Part shown: positions 1 through 8,882 of the stretch, in pieces | Layout of the letters: every line of letters begins with the position of its first letter | Position numbering within the stretch: the stretch's first letter is position 1 | Assembly (NCBI GenBank): GCA_937921305.1 | Contig: CAKZSU010000003.1 | Span: 1 to 38,830, forward strand | DNA: 38,830 nucleotides | Reading direction: 5' to 3' | From: an uncultured Patescibacteria group bacterium | GTDB lineage: Bacteria > Patescibacteriota > Microgenomatia > UBA10105 > UBA927 | The notes under the pieces: generated by a model | What the model saw: the letters and a program-made list of their open reading frames with translations, nothing else | Told to the model about the DNA's origin: nothing | Databases searched by the model: none | Position numbers and translations under genes: made by a program

Positions 1-458
1 TCTCCTTCCATCGTTGGGTTTGTGGCAAGGATGATTTCTTCAATTGGCTGGTTGCTTTGTTTTACTCGTTGGATAAGATGAGCAAGGTAGAGTTCGTCTG
101 GCCCGATATTATTCAACGGATCAAGCGCGCCGTGCAAGACATGATACACGCCGTGGAATGCGCCGGTCTTTTCGACCGATATCAAATCCGTGGATTGCTC
201 CACGACGCAGATTCGTCGTTTGTCCCTTGTTGGATTTGCGCAGATATTACAGATTGGCTCTTCTGTGATATGTTTGCAGAAAGAACAAAGCGTAGTAGCT
301 TGTTTAAGTTCGATAATACATTTTCCAATTTCTCTTGTTTCGTGATCAGGCATTCTTAAAAGATAAAATGCAAGTCGTTGCGCAGTTTTTGGTCCAATGC
401 CTGGCAACTTTTCAAACGATTCTATGACTCGAACAAGCGATGTTGGAAGAATATTCAT
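1..458 (-). CDS. recR: Recombination protein RecR (3' end truncated by window edge)
   Basis: Reverse-strand translation MNILPTSLVRVIESFEKLPGIGPKTAQRLAFYLLRMPDHE...CSFCKHITEEPICNICANPTRDKRRICVVEQSTDLISVEKTGAFHGVYHVLHGALDPLNNIGPDEL: HhH, C4 zinc motif and Toprim start typical of RecR. Absent from the ORF track because the stop lies outside the window. Confidence 0.97.
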   Translation of the reverse strand, partial: MNILPTSLVRVIESFEKLPGIGPKTAQRLAFYLLRMPDHETREIGKCIIELKQATTLCSFCKHITEEPICNICANPTRDKRRICVVEQSTDLISVEKTGAFHGVYHVLHGALDPLNNIGPDELYLAHLIQRVKQSNQPIEEIILATNPTMEG

Positions 459-1363
459 GCGTGTTGAGCGATGACGCGTATCGTGTCAGCAAGGGAAGAC
501 GCGAGGGACGCGATGACATATTTTTTACTTGGGAATGCTTTTCTAGCAATAGAATCGGTTACAACAATAGTATCAATTTGTGCTTGTTCTAGGAGTTCAA
601 ATGCATGACCAGTAAATAATCCATGGCTTATGGTCACAAGAACGCGTTTCGCCCCTGCTTCTTTTAATGCTGTCGCTGCGTTTGCTATGGTTCCTCCGGT
701 AGAGATGATATCATCAACGATTACTGTGGTTTTTCCCGATACATTACCAATGATTTGGACAGTCTCGCTTACATCTTTCGCATCAAGATTTCGTCGTTTT
801 TCCATCACAACAAGTGGAAGGTCCATTTGAGATGCAAGTTTTCTTGCTCGTTTCACACCTCCAACATCGGGAGAGACAATAACAGTGTCTCCTTCAAGAT
901 ACTGAGGAAGTATGCGAGCGAATAATGGAAGTGCAGATTTATGGATAACCGGAATGCGGAAAAATCCGACAATTGCGTCATTATGAAGGTCAACAGTGAT
1001 CACTTCTTGATATGGGGCAACCTCGATAAGTTTTGCGATAATACGGGCAGACACCGGTTCTCCCATGCGATGCTGTTTGTCTTGTCTTGCATAGCCAAAA
1101 TATGGAATGATACCAATCATGCGTTTCGGCGCGCCGCGTCGAATTGCATCACCCATGAGGATGCACTCCATAATATGGTCGTTCATCGGCGGAGCAAACG
1201 ATTGAAGGACAAAGACGATTTTATCTCGCACATCATCTTTGATCCACGGTCGAATCTCTCCGTCAGAGAATCGTTCTAAATCAACATTTCCGAGTGGAAT
1301 ATTAAGATGATCGGCGATTGCTTTTGCAAGCAGTTGATTACTTGATCCCGAAAAGAGTATCAT
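455..1363 (-). CDS. prs: Ribose-phosphate pyrophosphokinase
   Basis: MILFSGSSNQLLAKAIADHLNIPLGNVDLERFSDGEIRPWIKDDVR...VDDIISTGGTIANAA. Start re-assigned to M43 of the 344-aa ORF because the N-terminal extension reads through a tRNA-Leu gene. Confidence 0.96.
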   Translation of the reverse strand: MILFSGSSNQLLAKAIADHLNIPLGNVDLERFSDGEIRPWIKDDVRDKIVFVLQSFAPPMNDHIMECILMGDAIRRGAPKRMIGIIPYFGYARQDKQHRMGEPVSARIIAKLIEVAPYQEVITVDLHNDAIVGFFRIPVIHKSALPLFARILPQYLEGDTVIVSPDVGGVKRARKLASQMDLPLVVMEKRRNLDAKDVSETVQIIGNVSGKTTVIVDDIISTGGTIANAATALKEAGAKRVLVTISHGLFTGHAFELLEQAQIDTIVVTDSIARKAFPSKKYVIASLASSLADTIRVIAQHA

Positions 1364-1412
1364 ACTTCGTATCGTATCATGATTATTTTTGTTTTCTAGA
1401 GGTTTCTTTTTG

Positions 1413-1495
1413 TGCTGCGGAGAGGACTCGAACCTCCATGGGTTTCCCCATAGGCTCCTAGGGCCTACGTGTCTACCAAATTTCACCACCGCAGC
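1413..1495 (-). tRNA. tRNA-Leu (anticodon TAG)
   Basis: GCTGCGG TG GTGAAATTTGGTAGACAC, anticodon stem TAGGC-CCTAGGA-GCCTA, long variable arm TGGGGAAACCCA, T-arm GGAGG TTCGAGT CCTCT, acceptor CCGCAGC-A. CCA not encoded. Confidence 0.95.
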
Positions 1496-1543
1496 AAATC
1501 TTTTTGTATTATTATACTAAACGCTAACGCATGATACGATAGG

Positions 1544-2707
1544 ATGATGAAGAAAAATATAAAGCAACAAACGAAAAAAACGTTTAAAACGTCTCTCTCT
1601 TTTAATCGATCCAAGCGGTCATGGATTATTCCAATATGTGGGTTGCTTGCCGGATTTCTTGCCGCGTTTCTTTATGTTTCATTTATTCGCAAATCGCCAG
1701 CTCCTCCGACGGTTTCCGACGTGCTTTCTTCTCCCACGTCAACGCCCATTCCAACGCCTATTTCTCTTGTGTTGCTCGGTTATGGCGGACCAACGCACGA
1801 TGGCGGGTATTTAACAGATAGCATTATTCAAATAGTGATTGATCCACAGGAACGCCGCGTGTTGATGATTCATGTCCCTCGCGATATTGCAGTAAAGATT
1901 CCTGTTTCCGATACAGAAATTCGAGAAAATAAAATTAATGCAGCGTTTGCAATAGGGATCGATGATGTGCGATACCCCAATAAACCAAAAGAATTTCAGG
2001 CATCCACGAATCCCGGCGCGCTTGTAAAAAAACTTATCAGCGAGATTACGGGGATTCCTGTTTCGCATTTTATCGCGGTGAGTTTTGATGGATTTGTAAA
2101 AGCGATTGATACGCTTGGTGGGATTGAGGTTGTGTTTGATCAACCATTTAGCGATGAGCGATATCCGATTAGAGGGAAAGAAACAGATCTATGTGGAAAA
2201 ACAGAAGAGGAGGTGGCGTTTCTTTCTTCTACGCTTAAAGGAGACGCGTTAGAACAACAATTTTCGTGTCGGTATGAGCATCTCTACATTCCACAGGGGC
2301 GTCAACGATTGGACGGCGAGCTTGCCTTGAAAGTTGCTCGATCTCGACATAGCACGAGCGATTTTGATCGATCGCGGCGTCAACGATTGATTCTTGATGC
2401 GGTAAAGGAGAAAGTATTTCAGATAGGATTTCTGCCCAAAGCGATTCCATTTTTTGTTTCATTAGGCAAAGATGTGAAAACAGATATGGATCTTGAATTG
2501 ATCGCTGCGTTGTTGCGAAGCGCCAACGAGATGAGATCGTACACGCTTGTTCCTATCGAACTTTCTGATGAGAATGTGTTGACATCGGGATACAACGCGA
2601 TTGGACAGTTTGTGTTACAGTCAAGGCAAGGCAATGATTGGTCGTTTATTCATGAGTTCATTCAATTAGAATCGACAAAAAGCGCGGCGATCGAAAAACA
2701 GGAGTAA
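1544..2707 (+). CDS. LytR-CpsA-Psr (LCP) family protein
   Basis: N-terminal TM segment, then GYGGPTHDGGYLTDSIIQIVIDPQERRVLMIHVPRDI...INAAFAIG...GGIEV...LDGELALKVARSRHSTSDFDRSRRQR, the LCP catalytic core. Confidence 0.93.
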   Translation: MMKKNIKQQTKKTFKTSLSFNRSKRSWIIPICGLLAGFLAAFLYVSFIRKSPAPPTVSDVLSSPTSTPIPTPISLVLLGYGGPTHDGGYLTDSIIQIVIDPQERRVLMIHVPRDIAVKIPVSDTEIRENKINAAFAIGIDDVRYPNKPKEFQASTNPGALVKKLISEITGIPVSHFIAVSFDGFVKAIDTLGGIEVVFDQPFSDERYPIRGKETDLCGKTEEEVAFLSSTLKGDALEQQFSCRYEHLYIPQGRQRLDGELALKVARSRHSTSDFDRSRRQRLILDAVKEKVFQIGFLPKAIPFFVSLGKDVKTDMDLELIAALLRSANEMRSYTLVPIELSDENVLTSGYNAIGQFVLQSRQGNDWSFIHEFIQLESTKSAAIEKQE

Positions 2708-2717
2708 GCGAAACCTG

Positions 2718-3773
2718 TCATTGTCCAATTTTAAATTCCACAACATCGCCATCTCGTATCTCGTACTCTTTTCCTTCCATTCGGACTTTCCCTTGTTCTC
2801 TTGCCTTTTTCCATCCTCCGCACGAGACAAAGTCTTCGTAAGGAATAATATCTGCTTTAATAAAGTGTTTCTCAAAATCGCTATGAATAACGCCCGCGGC
2901 TTGGGGCGCTTTTGTTCCGTTTCGTATGGTCCATGCTTTAACCTCTTTGATACCGCAGGTAAGAAAAGAGATCAGTCCAAGTGTTTGGTATGCGGTTTTG
3001 ATCAGTCGGTCAAGCCCTGACTCTTGCCACCCGAGAGACGCTAAATATTCTCGTTGTTCGTCTTCTGTGAGCGACGAGAGTTCCGCTTCTATTTTTGCCG
3101 ATATAACGACCCCATCCGGATGGTCAATGTGTTGATGTTCTCCCGCATTGAGCACATGAATGACCGGTTTCATGGTTAAAAGACGTACGTCTTGGATGAT
3201 CGCTTTATCCTCATCATCGGCGATCACATCTCGCGCGCTCTTCCCTTCGTTCAGGGCTTTTTTAAGGATCTGAACGAGCTCCCATTTTCTTAACAATCGT
3301 TTATCTTTGGTATGCCGCGGTTCTTGCTGTTTTTCAAGTGTCTGCAGGTCGGCAAGGATAAGTTCGGTTTGAATAATTTGTCTGTCTCGTTCTGGATTGA
3401 CCTCTCCGGCGACATGAATGACATCCGCATCTTCGAAATATCGGGTCACATGACAAATCACATCCGCTTCGCGGATATGCGAAAGAAATTGATTGCCGAG
3501 CCCTTCTCCTTTTGAAGCGCCGGCAACCAGTCCGGCGATGTCTACAAATGTGACGGTCGCGGGAACAATTGGCGGACGTTTTCCTTCTTCTCGCTCAACG
3601 ATATCAGTGAGCGCTTGAAGCCGAGGGTCAGGCACGGGCACGATCCCCACATTCGGATTAATGGTGGCAAAGGGATAGTTTGCCGCGAGCGCTTGCTGTT
3701 TTTTCAATAGCGCGTTAAATAGTGTTGATTTTCCTGCGTTTGGAAGTCCGACAATTCCGACAGATAAACTCAT
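2718..3773 (-). CDS. ychF: Ribosome-binding ATPase YchF (Obg-like GTPase family)
   Basis: MSLSVGIVGLPNAGKSTLFNALLKKQQALAANYPFATINPNVGIVPVPDPRL; C-terminal TGS-like domain. SD AAGGA upstream. Confidence 0.97.
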   Translation of the reverse strand: MSLSVGIVGLPNAGKSTLFNALLKKQQALAANYPFATINPNVGIVPVPDPRLQALTDIVEREEGKRPPIVPATVTFVDIAGLVAGASKGEGLGNQFLSHIREADVICHVTRYFEDADVIHVAGEVNPERDRQIIQTELILADLQTLEKQQEPRHTKDKRLLRKWELVQILKKALNEGKSARDVIADDEDKAIIQDVRLLTMKPVIHVLNAGEHQHIDHPDGVVISAKIEAELSSLTEDEQREYLASLGWQESGLDRLIKTAYQTLGLISFLTCGIKEVKAWTIRNGTKAPQAAGVIHSDFEKHFIKADIIPYEDFVSCGGWKKAREQGKVRMEGKEYEIRDGDVVEFKIGQ

Positions 3774-4035
3774 CTGTAATCCTTTTTAGAAAGATTATTT
3801 TCTCCATTTTTATAAACTATATTATACTTCATAAAAATGTATAATGCTTTTTTGATGATATATGCGTAGGTATTATTTAAAACTGATCATTGTCTCACTT
3901 ATTATGAATATCTCTCTCGTTAGAGGCAAAATCATACGAAACGAAAAAACAAAAGCAATTCATTCATATGGATGTTTGAGAGTATAAGAGAAAAATGGAA
4001 TATCTCTCAATATGCTACATAATACCAAATAAAGT

Positions 4036-4941
4036 TTACTTCTCTTGTATTGCGTGGAAGCGTTCGAGTTGATAGACAAGGATTGTCCCAAGGATCGCCA
4101 ACGCTACCGCGAAGAAGACTGATATATCTAACGCAGAGGGAAGAATATTTTTTTCTACCAATGGAACCTCTACCCCATGGCTGTTAATGCGTGTAGCAAC
4201 AACTTCTTTCCATGGCCATAATTTTCGGATCGATCCAAGCATGAATCCAGAAAGAATTGCGATCGAGATATCGTGATAATGCTTAAAAAGCCAAGATAAA
4301 ACCCGAGAGAACAATGAGATACCAACGGCGCATCCCGCTGCAAAAATTGCAAGCATAACAATATTTCGCTCTGTCACTAATGCAAGCACTTGCTGATATT
4401 TTCCTAATAACAACAAGATAAAAGATCCAGAGATTCCCGGTAGAATCATGGCGCAGATCGCAATCATTCCACTGAGAAAAAACATCAGCGCGTTTGCGGG
4501 GGTTTCCACCGGCACCATGCCGACAAGAAGATATGCGCTAATCGTGGCAAGAGCAAACGAAAGCATACATGCGATATTCCATCGCTTCACCCGTTTCATC
4601 ACAATAATTGTGGACATGAACACGAGACCAAAAAAGAGTGCCCACACATAGGTAGGATAGGTTTTGAGCAGATACGAGAGGAGTTTTGCCAGGGTGAAGA
4701 TTGCCGTTCCTATTCCCAGTCCTAGTGGGAGCAAAAATCGAAATGGAATCTCTTTGATCCCCTGAGCGATTTTTCCGTGAAGAAAGAGTTTGATGACTGT
4801 TCCCGTTACTTTTTTTATCGAGAAAATTAGTTCTTCATAAATCCCTGAAATAAACGCAATAGTTCCTCCAGAAACGCCCGGTATAAGATCTGCGGTTCCC
4901 ATCGAAAATCCAGTGAAAAAGAGTCGTATCGTTTTTTCCAT
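4036..4941 (-). CDS. DUF368 family membrane protein (polyprenyl-phosphate transporter family)
   Basis: GFSMGTADLIPGVSGGTIAFISGIYEELI and AICAMILPGISGSFILLLLGKY, the duplicated PGxSGG/S motif of DUF368. Confidence 0.9.
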   Translation of the reverse strand: MEKTIRLFFTGFSMGTADLIPGVSGGTIAFISGIYEELIFSIKKVTGTVIKLFLHGKIAQGIKEIPFRFLLPLGLGIGTAIFTLAKLLSYLLKTYPTYVWALFFGLVFMSTIIVMKRVKRWNIACMLSFALATISAYLLVGMVPVETPANALMFFLSGMIAICAMILPGISGSFILLLLGKYQQVLALVTERNIVMLAIFAAGCAVGISLFSRVLSWLFKHYHDISIAILSGFMLGSIRKLWPWKEVVATRINSHGVEVPLVEKNILPSALDISVFFAVALAILGTILVYQLERFHAIQEK

Positions 4942-4993
4942 TCAATTATTGTAGCATAGATTTGGTTGGTTCACTTTTAGTTTGTTTTGTTTG

Positions 4994-5614
4994 TCAAAGC
5001 AGGCTTATGACTTCTTCATCCGTCATTTGATGAAAATCGATATACCACTTCCCTATTGCTTCAAGCGTCGCCGGCGTCTGTATGCAAACGATTTGTGAGA
5101 CTAAGGGCGAGAGTAGATCGTATGCGTATTGAGAACACACGGGAGCTGCTACGATGATGTTTTTCGGATTCAGTTTTTGTACCCCTTGTATCGCTGCTTG
5201 TATGGTAATTCCTGTCGCTATGCCGTCGTCAACAAGGATTACAGTATTATGTTCAATGTTCGGGAAGGGTTTTCCATTTCTATAGAGAGTGACGCGTCGC
5301 TGGAGCTCCCATGCTTCCTTATCTCGAATTTTTCGGATGTCATCATCGCGTAGCGATAATTCCTTTATGCGTTCTGCATCATACACTTCTACTCCATTTT
5401 CTCCGATAGCGCCGATGCCGAGTTCTCGCTGAATTGGTGAACCGATTTTTCTCACTATATACGCTATCATTGGTGTGTGAAGCATTATTGAAATTGGATA
5501 TCCCACCGAAATGCCTCCTCGCGGAATTGCAGTGATGATTGGATGATCGTTTGTATAAACAAGAAGCTTTTCTCCTAAAAGTGTTCCTGCGTGATATCTA
5601 TCTTGAAAGATCAT
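4994..5614 (-). CDS. Phosphoribosyltransferase family protein
   Basis: AIPRGGISVGYPI...NTVILVDDGIATGITIQAAIQGV, PRPP-binding motif. Confidence 0.9.
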   Translation of the reverse strand: MIFQDRYHAGTLLGEKLLVYTNDHPIITAIPRGGISVGYPISIMLHTPMIAYIVRKIGSPIQRELGIGAIGENGVEVYDAERIKELSLRDDDIRKIRDKEAWELQRRVTLYRNGKPFPNIEHNTVILVDDGIATGITIQAAIQGVQKLNPKNIIVAAPVCSQYAYDLLSPLVSQIVCIQTPATLEAIGKWYIDFHQMTDEEVISLL

Positions 5615-5784
5615 AAGATGTGTATCCTTGTAAAAATCACAATAAATAAATTATATAGTTTATAGTTTCACCTATTTACAATATGCTAGATATATGGTAA
5701 ATTTTTAATTTAACTAGGATAATATATGAAATATACGCATAAAAAACAAATTATTGTTATTAGTGGAGGGATCTTCCTTGAGGG

Positions 5785-5857
5785 GAGGGTTTTGACGTAG
5801 GCGATAGTTGCCATGTCCTTCGTCAAAACCTCTTCGACAACGAAGAGGTTTTTTATG
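5785..5857 (+). promoter_or_regulatory. Putative leader with competing hairpins (antiterminator/terminator or SD-sequestering)
   Basis: GGTTTTGACG (5788-5797) pairs CGTCAAAACC (5821-5830). Overlapping hairpin AACCTCTTCG (5827-5836) / CGAAGAGGTT (5841-5850) is followed by TTTT, then ATG at 5855. Confidence 0.55.
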
Positions 5858-7306
5858 GGAGAACGACTTCGGCATCATGAAATTTCCTTGGAAGAAGGGC
5901 TTAACCGTTTTGATCAAATAATTGCCGTTCCTTATGAGGTAGGTCTTGGACCAATCGGAGCGGTGCCGCATGTTACTTCGTTATCAAGAGGTGGTGAAGA
6001 TGGGGAAATTCGTCCAGAAATATTTCAAACTGTTGAGTATCGCGTTGAGTATCCGCAATCAGTAATAGAGGCGTTGTTTCACTTGTATAGGGAGTATAAT
6101 CAATCATTTTCATCATTGATTCAGCAGAATGCTGAGTGGGAGACAGATTATCAACACGCGTTCGTGAATGGAATACCAGTGAATCGATGGGTGCAAATTG
6201 ATATGGTGGGGTTGCCTGAATCATTTTTATGTGAAGCACAATTTTATCCAAAAGATGTCCTTGTTGAAGTCTTGCGGAGGCGAATATTTGAAATAGAAAA
6301 TTCTTTGGCAATGTATCAGTTGTTGCGAGAGATGTTTTCATCGAATGACCAAGATTCTCTATTTAAGAGAGAATTTGAGGCATCTCTTAATGCGCTGCGA
6401 CAAGAAACAGGCATGCCGATTGCGTTACTTGCTGTGACGCCGCAGAAGTACGAAGCAATGAAATTATCTGAATTCGGGAAGAGACCAGAAGAACCGTTGA
6501 CTAATGAAGAAGTGAGAGCATTAAGCGGATTTGATCGTTTTTTTGGTCCTGATGAGTTTGAAGAGTATGTCAGGAGCCGTCATGGTGACTGTGAGTATTT
6601 GCTATACGCTCGCACATCCGATCCTGTGGCAAAATTACGAGATCCACGAATTACAATTTCTGTTCCGCTATTGGAAAATCCACAGATGCGACAAATTATT
6701 CGATCTCGCGCGGTAACGTTTAATGTCGACGATCCAGCATGGCCTGTTGGTGACCCAAGAAGAATTAATGATACAAAAGCATGGATGCCATTGGTTAATA
6801 TGGGATTTATGGTGAGGCAACAATCTGATGTTTTCTATATTATGTGTATTCCCGAAAAAAACCAAAGTATTGCAGTTCCGTCTGAATTCTTAGTAAGTTT
6901 TTTGCGGACGAGAGGTGTATCGATTAATAATTTAGACCAAGCCGGATCTATCCGTTTGCGCGCCAAGCCTGCGCAGGGAAGCTATGGATGCTATGGTCAT
7001 CTTTCAGGAAGTGTTGCGAATAAAAAGTTTCGTTCTGAATTGAGACAGAATTTGCAAAGAAGAGGACCATATATCATTCAGCCAGAATTGCGCACGCCGA
7101 TTGTGACAGATATTCAAACAGATATTCAAACAGATATTCAAACAGGACAACAGTATGTTTATATAGATAGAAATTTTATGTGGACAGATGGAGAGACATA
7201 TCATTGGATGGGTGGATTTCGTTCCTACATGCCAATTGATTCACCTGAGGCGAAAAAAGGAAGAAATCACGGTTCTCGATTTACCCTGTGGGGGCAGATT
7301 GTGTAA
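5855..7306 (+). CDS. Uncharacterised protein, possibly a divergent ATP-grasp enzyme
   Basis: Long intact ORF. C-terminal half has ATP-grasp-like spacing: RLRAKPAQGSYGCYGHLSG, GPYIIQPELRTP, YVYIDRNFMWTDGETYHWMGGFRSYMP, NHGSRFTLWGQIV. Start placed at M15 (ATG 5855) behind SD GAAGAGG. Confidence 0.5.
   Translation: MGERLRHHEISLEEGLNRFDQIIAVPYEVGLGPIGAVPHVTSLSRGGEDGEIRPEIFQTVEYRVEYPQSVIEALFHLYREYNQSFSSLIQQNAEWETDYQHAFVNGIPVNRWVQIDMVGLPESFLCEAQFYPKDVLVEVLRRRIFEIENSLAMYQLLREMFSSNDQDSLFKREFEASLNALRQETGMPIALLAVTPQKYEAMKLSEFGKRPEEPLTNEEVRALSGFDRFFGPDEFEEYVRSRHGDCEYLLYARTSDPVAKLRDPRITISVPLLENPQMRQIIRSRAVTFNVDDPAWPVGDPRRINDTKAWMPLVNMGFMVRQQSDVFYIMCIPEKNQSIAVPSEFLVSFLRTRGVSINNLDQAGSIRLRAKPAQGSYGCYGHLSGSVANKKFRSELRQNLQRRGPYIIQPELRTPIVTDIQTDIQTDIQTGQQYVYIDRNFMWTDGETYHWMGGFRSYMPIDSPEAKKGRNHGSRFTLWGQIV
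7106..7145 (+). repeat. In-frame 12-nt tandem repeat (ACAGATATTCAA x3 plus partial)
   Basis: acagatattcaa acagatattcaa acagatattcaa acag; encodes TDIQ-TDIQ-TDIQ-T. Confidence 0.9.
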
Positions 7307-7315
7307 GATATAATT

Positions 7316-8392
7316 ATGAAAAATAGCATCGTAGATCTTGCATGTCAGTTCATTAGAATTCAATCCATAGAACATTCACCTGATGCGTTGCGTGAGGCGC
7401 TTCGAGTTGCCGTTGATGACCTTCAGGGATTTACTGTAGAGATGTTTGAGGATCACGGCATACAAAGCGCGCTGATTTATGCAGGAGAAAAACGACCAGA
7501 GCGATTTCGCGTTCTTCTTAATGCTCATCTTGATGTTGTTCCCGGTAAGAAAGAGGGGTATTCTCCATCGATTGACGGCGATAAACTCTCCGGTGTTGGC
7601 GCGTTAGACATGAAAGCAAGCGTAGCGTGTCTTATTCATATCTTTCGTGATATGGCAAAACAAGTCTCCTACCCTCTCGGTCTTCAGTTAGTAACAGATG
7701 AAGAAGTGGGTGGATTTCATGGGACAAAATGGCAAATCGAACAAGGTGTTCGAGCAGATTTTGTGATCTGCGGCGAGCCAACAAATTTTGATATTGTCAA
7801 TAAAGCAAAAGGAATTCTTTGGGTAGATGTAGTGATATGTGGCGTGACGGCGCATGGCGCATATCCGTGGCGAGGAAAGAACGCGATATTGTTAACGCAA
7901 GATTTTCTCGGAAGACTTATGTATCGCTTTCCCATTCCTCAAGAAGAATCGTGGGTCACAACGGTTAATGTCGCAAAAATGTCAACATCAAATTCTGCAT
8001 ATAATAAAATTCCTGATGAATGCTCGGTAAGTCTTGATATCCGATTTGTTCCAGAAGATAAAGACCGTGTGCTTAAGTTTCTTCACGAGATTCTTCCGAA
8101 AGAATCAACGATGCATATTGTTGTTCATGAGCCATCGTTATATACCGATGAACAGAATGAAATCCTTCAATCACTTAAAAAATCTTCAGAAAGAGCATTA
8201 GGTCATTCTCTCGTTGTTCGAGGTGCAAATGGATCATCTGACGCACGTCACTATATGACAGTAGGATGTCCTGGTATTGAATTTGGTCCTATTGGTGGAG
8301 ACATCGGGGGAGATACCGAATGGGTAAGCGTGTCAAGTTTAAATAAATACTATCACATGCTTTGTACATTTCTTCAAGATATTGATAAATAA
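7316..8392 (+). CDS. M20 family metallo-hydrolase (ArgE/DapE/CPG2-like)
   Basis: LLNAHLDVVPGKKEGYSPSIDGDKLSGVGALDMKASVACL...TDEEVGGFHGT...VICGEPTNFDIVNKAKGILWVDV, metal ligands of M20 peptidases. Confidence 0.92.
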   Translation: MKNSIVDLACQFIRIQSIEHSPDALREALRVAVDDLQGFTVEMFEDHGIQSALIYAGEKRPERFRVLLNAHLDVVPGKKEGYSPSIDGDKLSGVGALDMKASVACLIHIFRDMAKQVSYPLGLQLVTDEEVGGFHGTKWQIEQGVRADFVICGEPTNFDIVNKAKGILWVDVVICGVTAHGAYPWRGKNAILLTQDFLGRLMYRFPIPQEESWVTTVNVAKMSTSNSAYNKIPDECSVSLDIRFVPEDKDRVLKFLHEILPKESTMHIVVHEPSLYTDEQNEILQSLKKSSERALGHSLVVRGANGSSDARHYMTVGCPGIEFGPIGGDIGGDTEWVSVSSLNKYYHMLCTFLQDIDK

Positions 8393-8396
8393 ATCG

Positions 8397-8882
8397 TTAT
8401 GCCCGTTGAAGAATGTTGTATGTTAGATAATACCCAGTTGATGAGTGTTCTGTTTTATGTTCAATTTTTTTTGTGAACATTGAGTAATCAGGAAAGAAGG
8501 TGTCTGCGTCAGCCTCCGCGTCCACGATCGTGAGATATAAGCGATGTGCGATGGATATTGCTTCTGCGTATATCTTTCCTCCTCCAATGATAAAAATTTC
8601 TTCTGCTCCGTCACAGCCTTTGGCTTTCGTTAAGGCATCTTGTAACGATGAAGCGATAAGAATGCCTTCTGAAGGATAATGAGAATTTCTTGTGATAACA
8701 ATATTTGTTCGTTGTGAAAGTGGTTTGCCGATCGATTCAAATGTTTTTCGTCCCATGATGACTGGGTGTCCTATAGTTATTGCTTTAAATCGTTTCATGT
8801 CTTCTGGGGTATGCCATAAAAGTTTATTATTTTTCCCCAACTCTCTTTTTTTCCCAATTGCGGCGATGATGGAAATCATCAA
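8397..8882 (-). CDS. folA: Dihydrofolate reductase
   Basis: MISIIAAIGKKRELGKNNKLLWHTPEDMKRFKAITIGHPVIMGRKTFESIGKPL...FIIGGGKIYAEAI. Confidence 0.97.
   Translation of the reverse strand: MMISIIAAIGKKRELGKNNKLLWHTPEDMKRFKAITIGHPVIMGRKTFESIGKPLSQRTNIVITRNSHYPSEGILIASSLQDALTKAKGCDGAEEIFIIGGGKIYAEAISIAHRLYLTIVDAEADADTFFPDYSMFTKKIEHKTEHSSTGYYLTYNILQRA

Noticed and set aside
57-359. 100-aa plus-strand ORF
   Set aside because: Antisense to recR, which has clear conserved motifs; the ORF has none.
1364-1489. N-terminal 42-aa extension of the prs ORF
   Set aside because: It reads across the tRNA-Leu gene; the conserved protein starts at MILFSGSSNQLL (1363).
3906-4010. Direct repeat GAATATCTCTC and TTGAGAG/CTCTCAA inverted repeat between ychF and DUF368
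   Set aside because: Short, imperfect and without a U-tract or promoter context; likely AT-rich background.
7106-7145. CRISPR-like repeat array
   Set aside because: Unit is 12 nt with no spacers and lies in frame inside a coding region.
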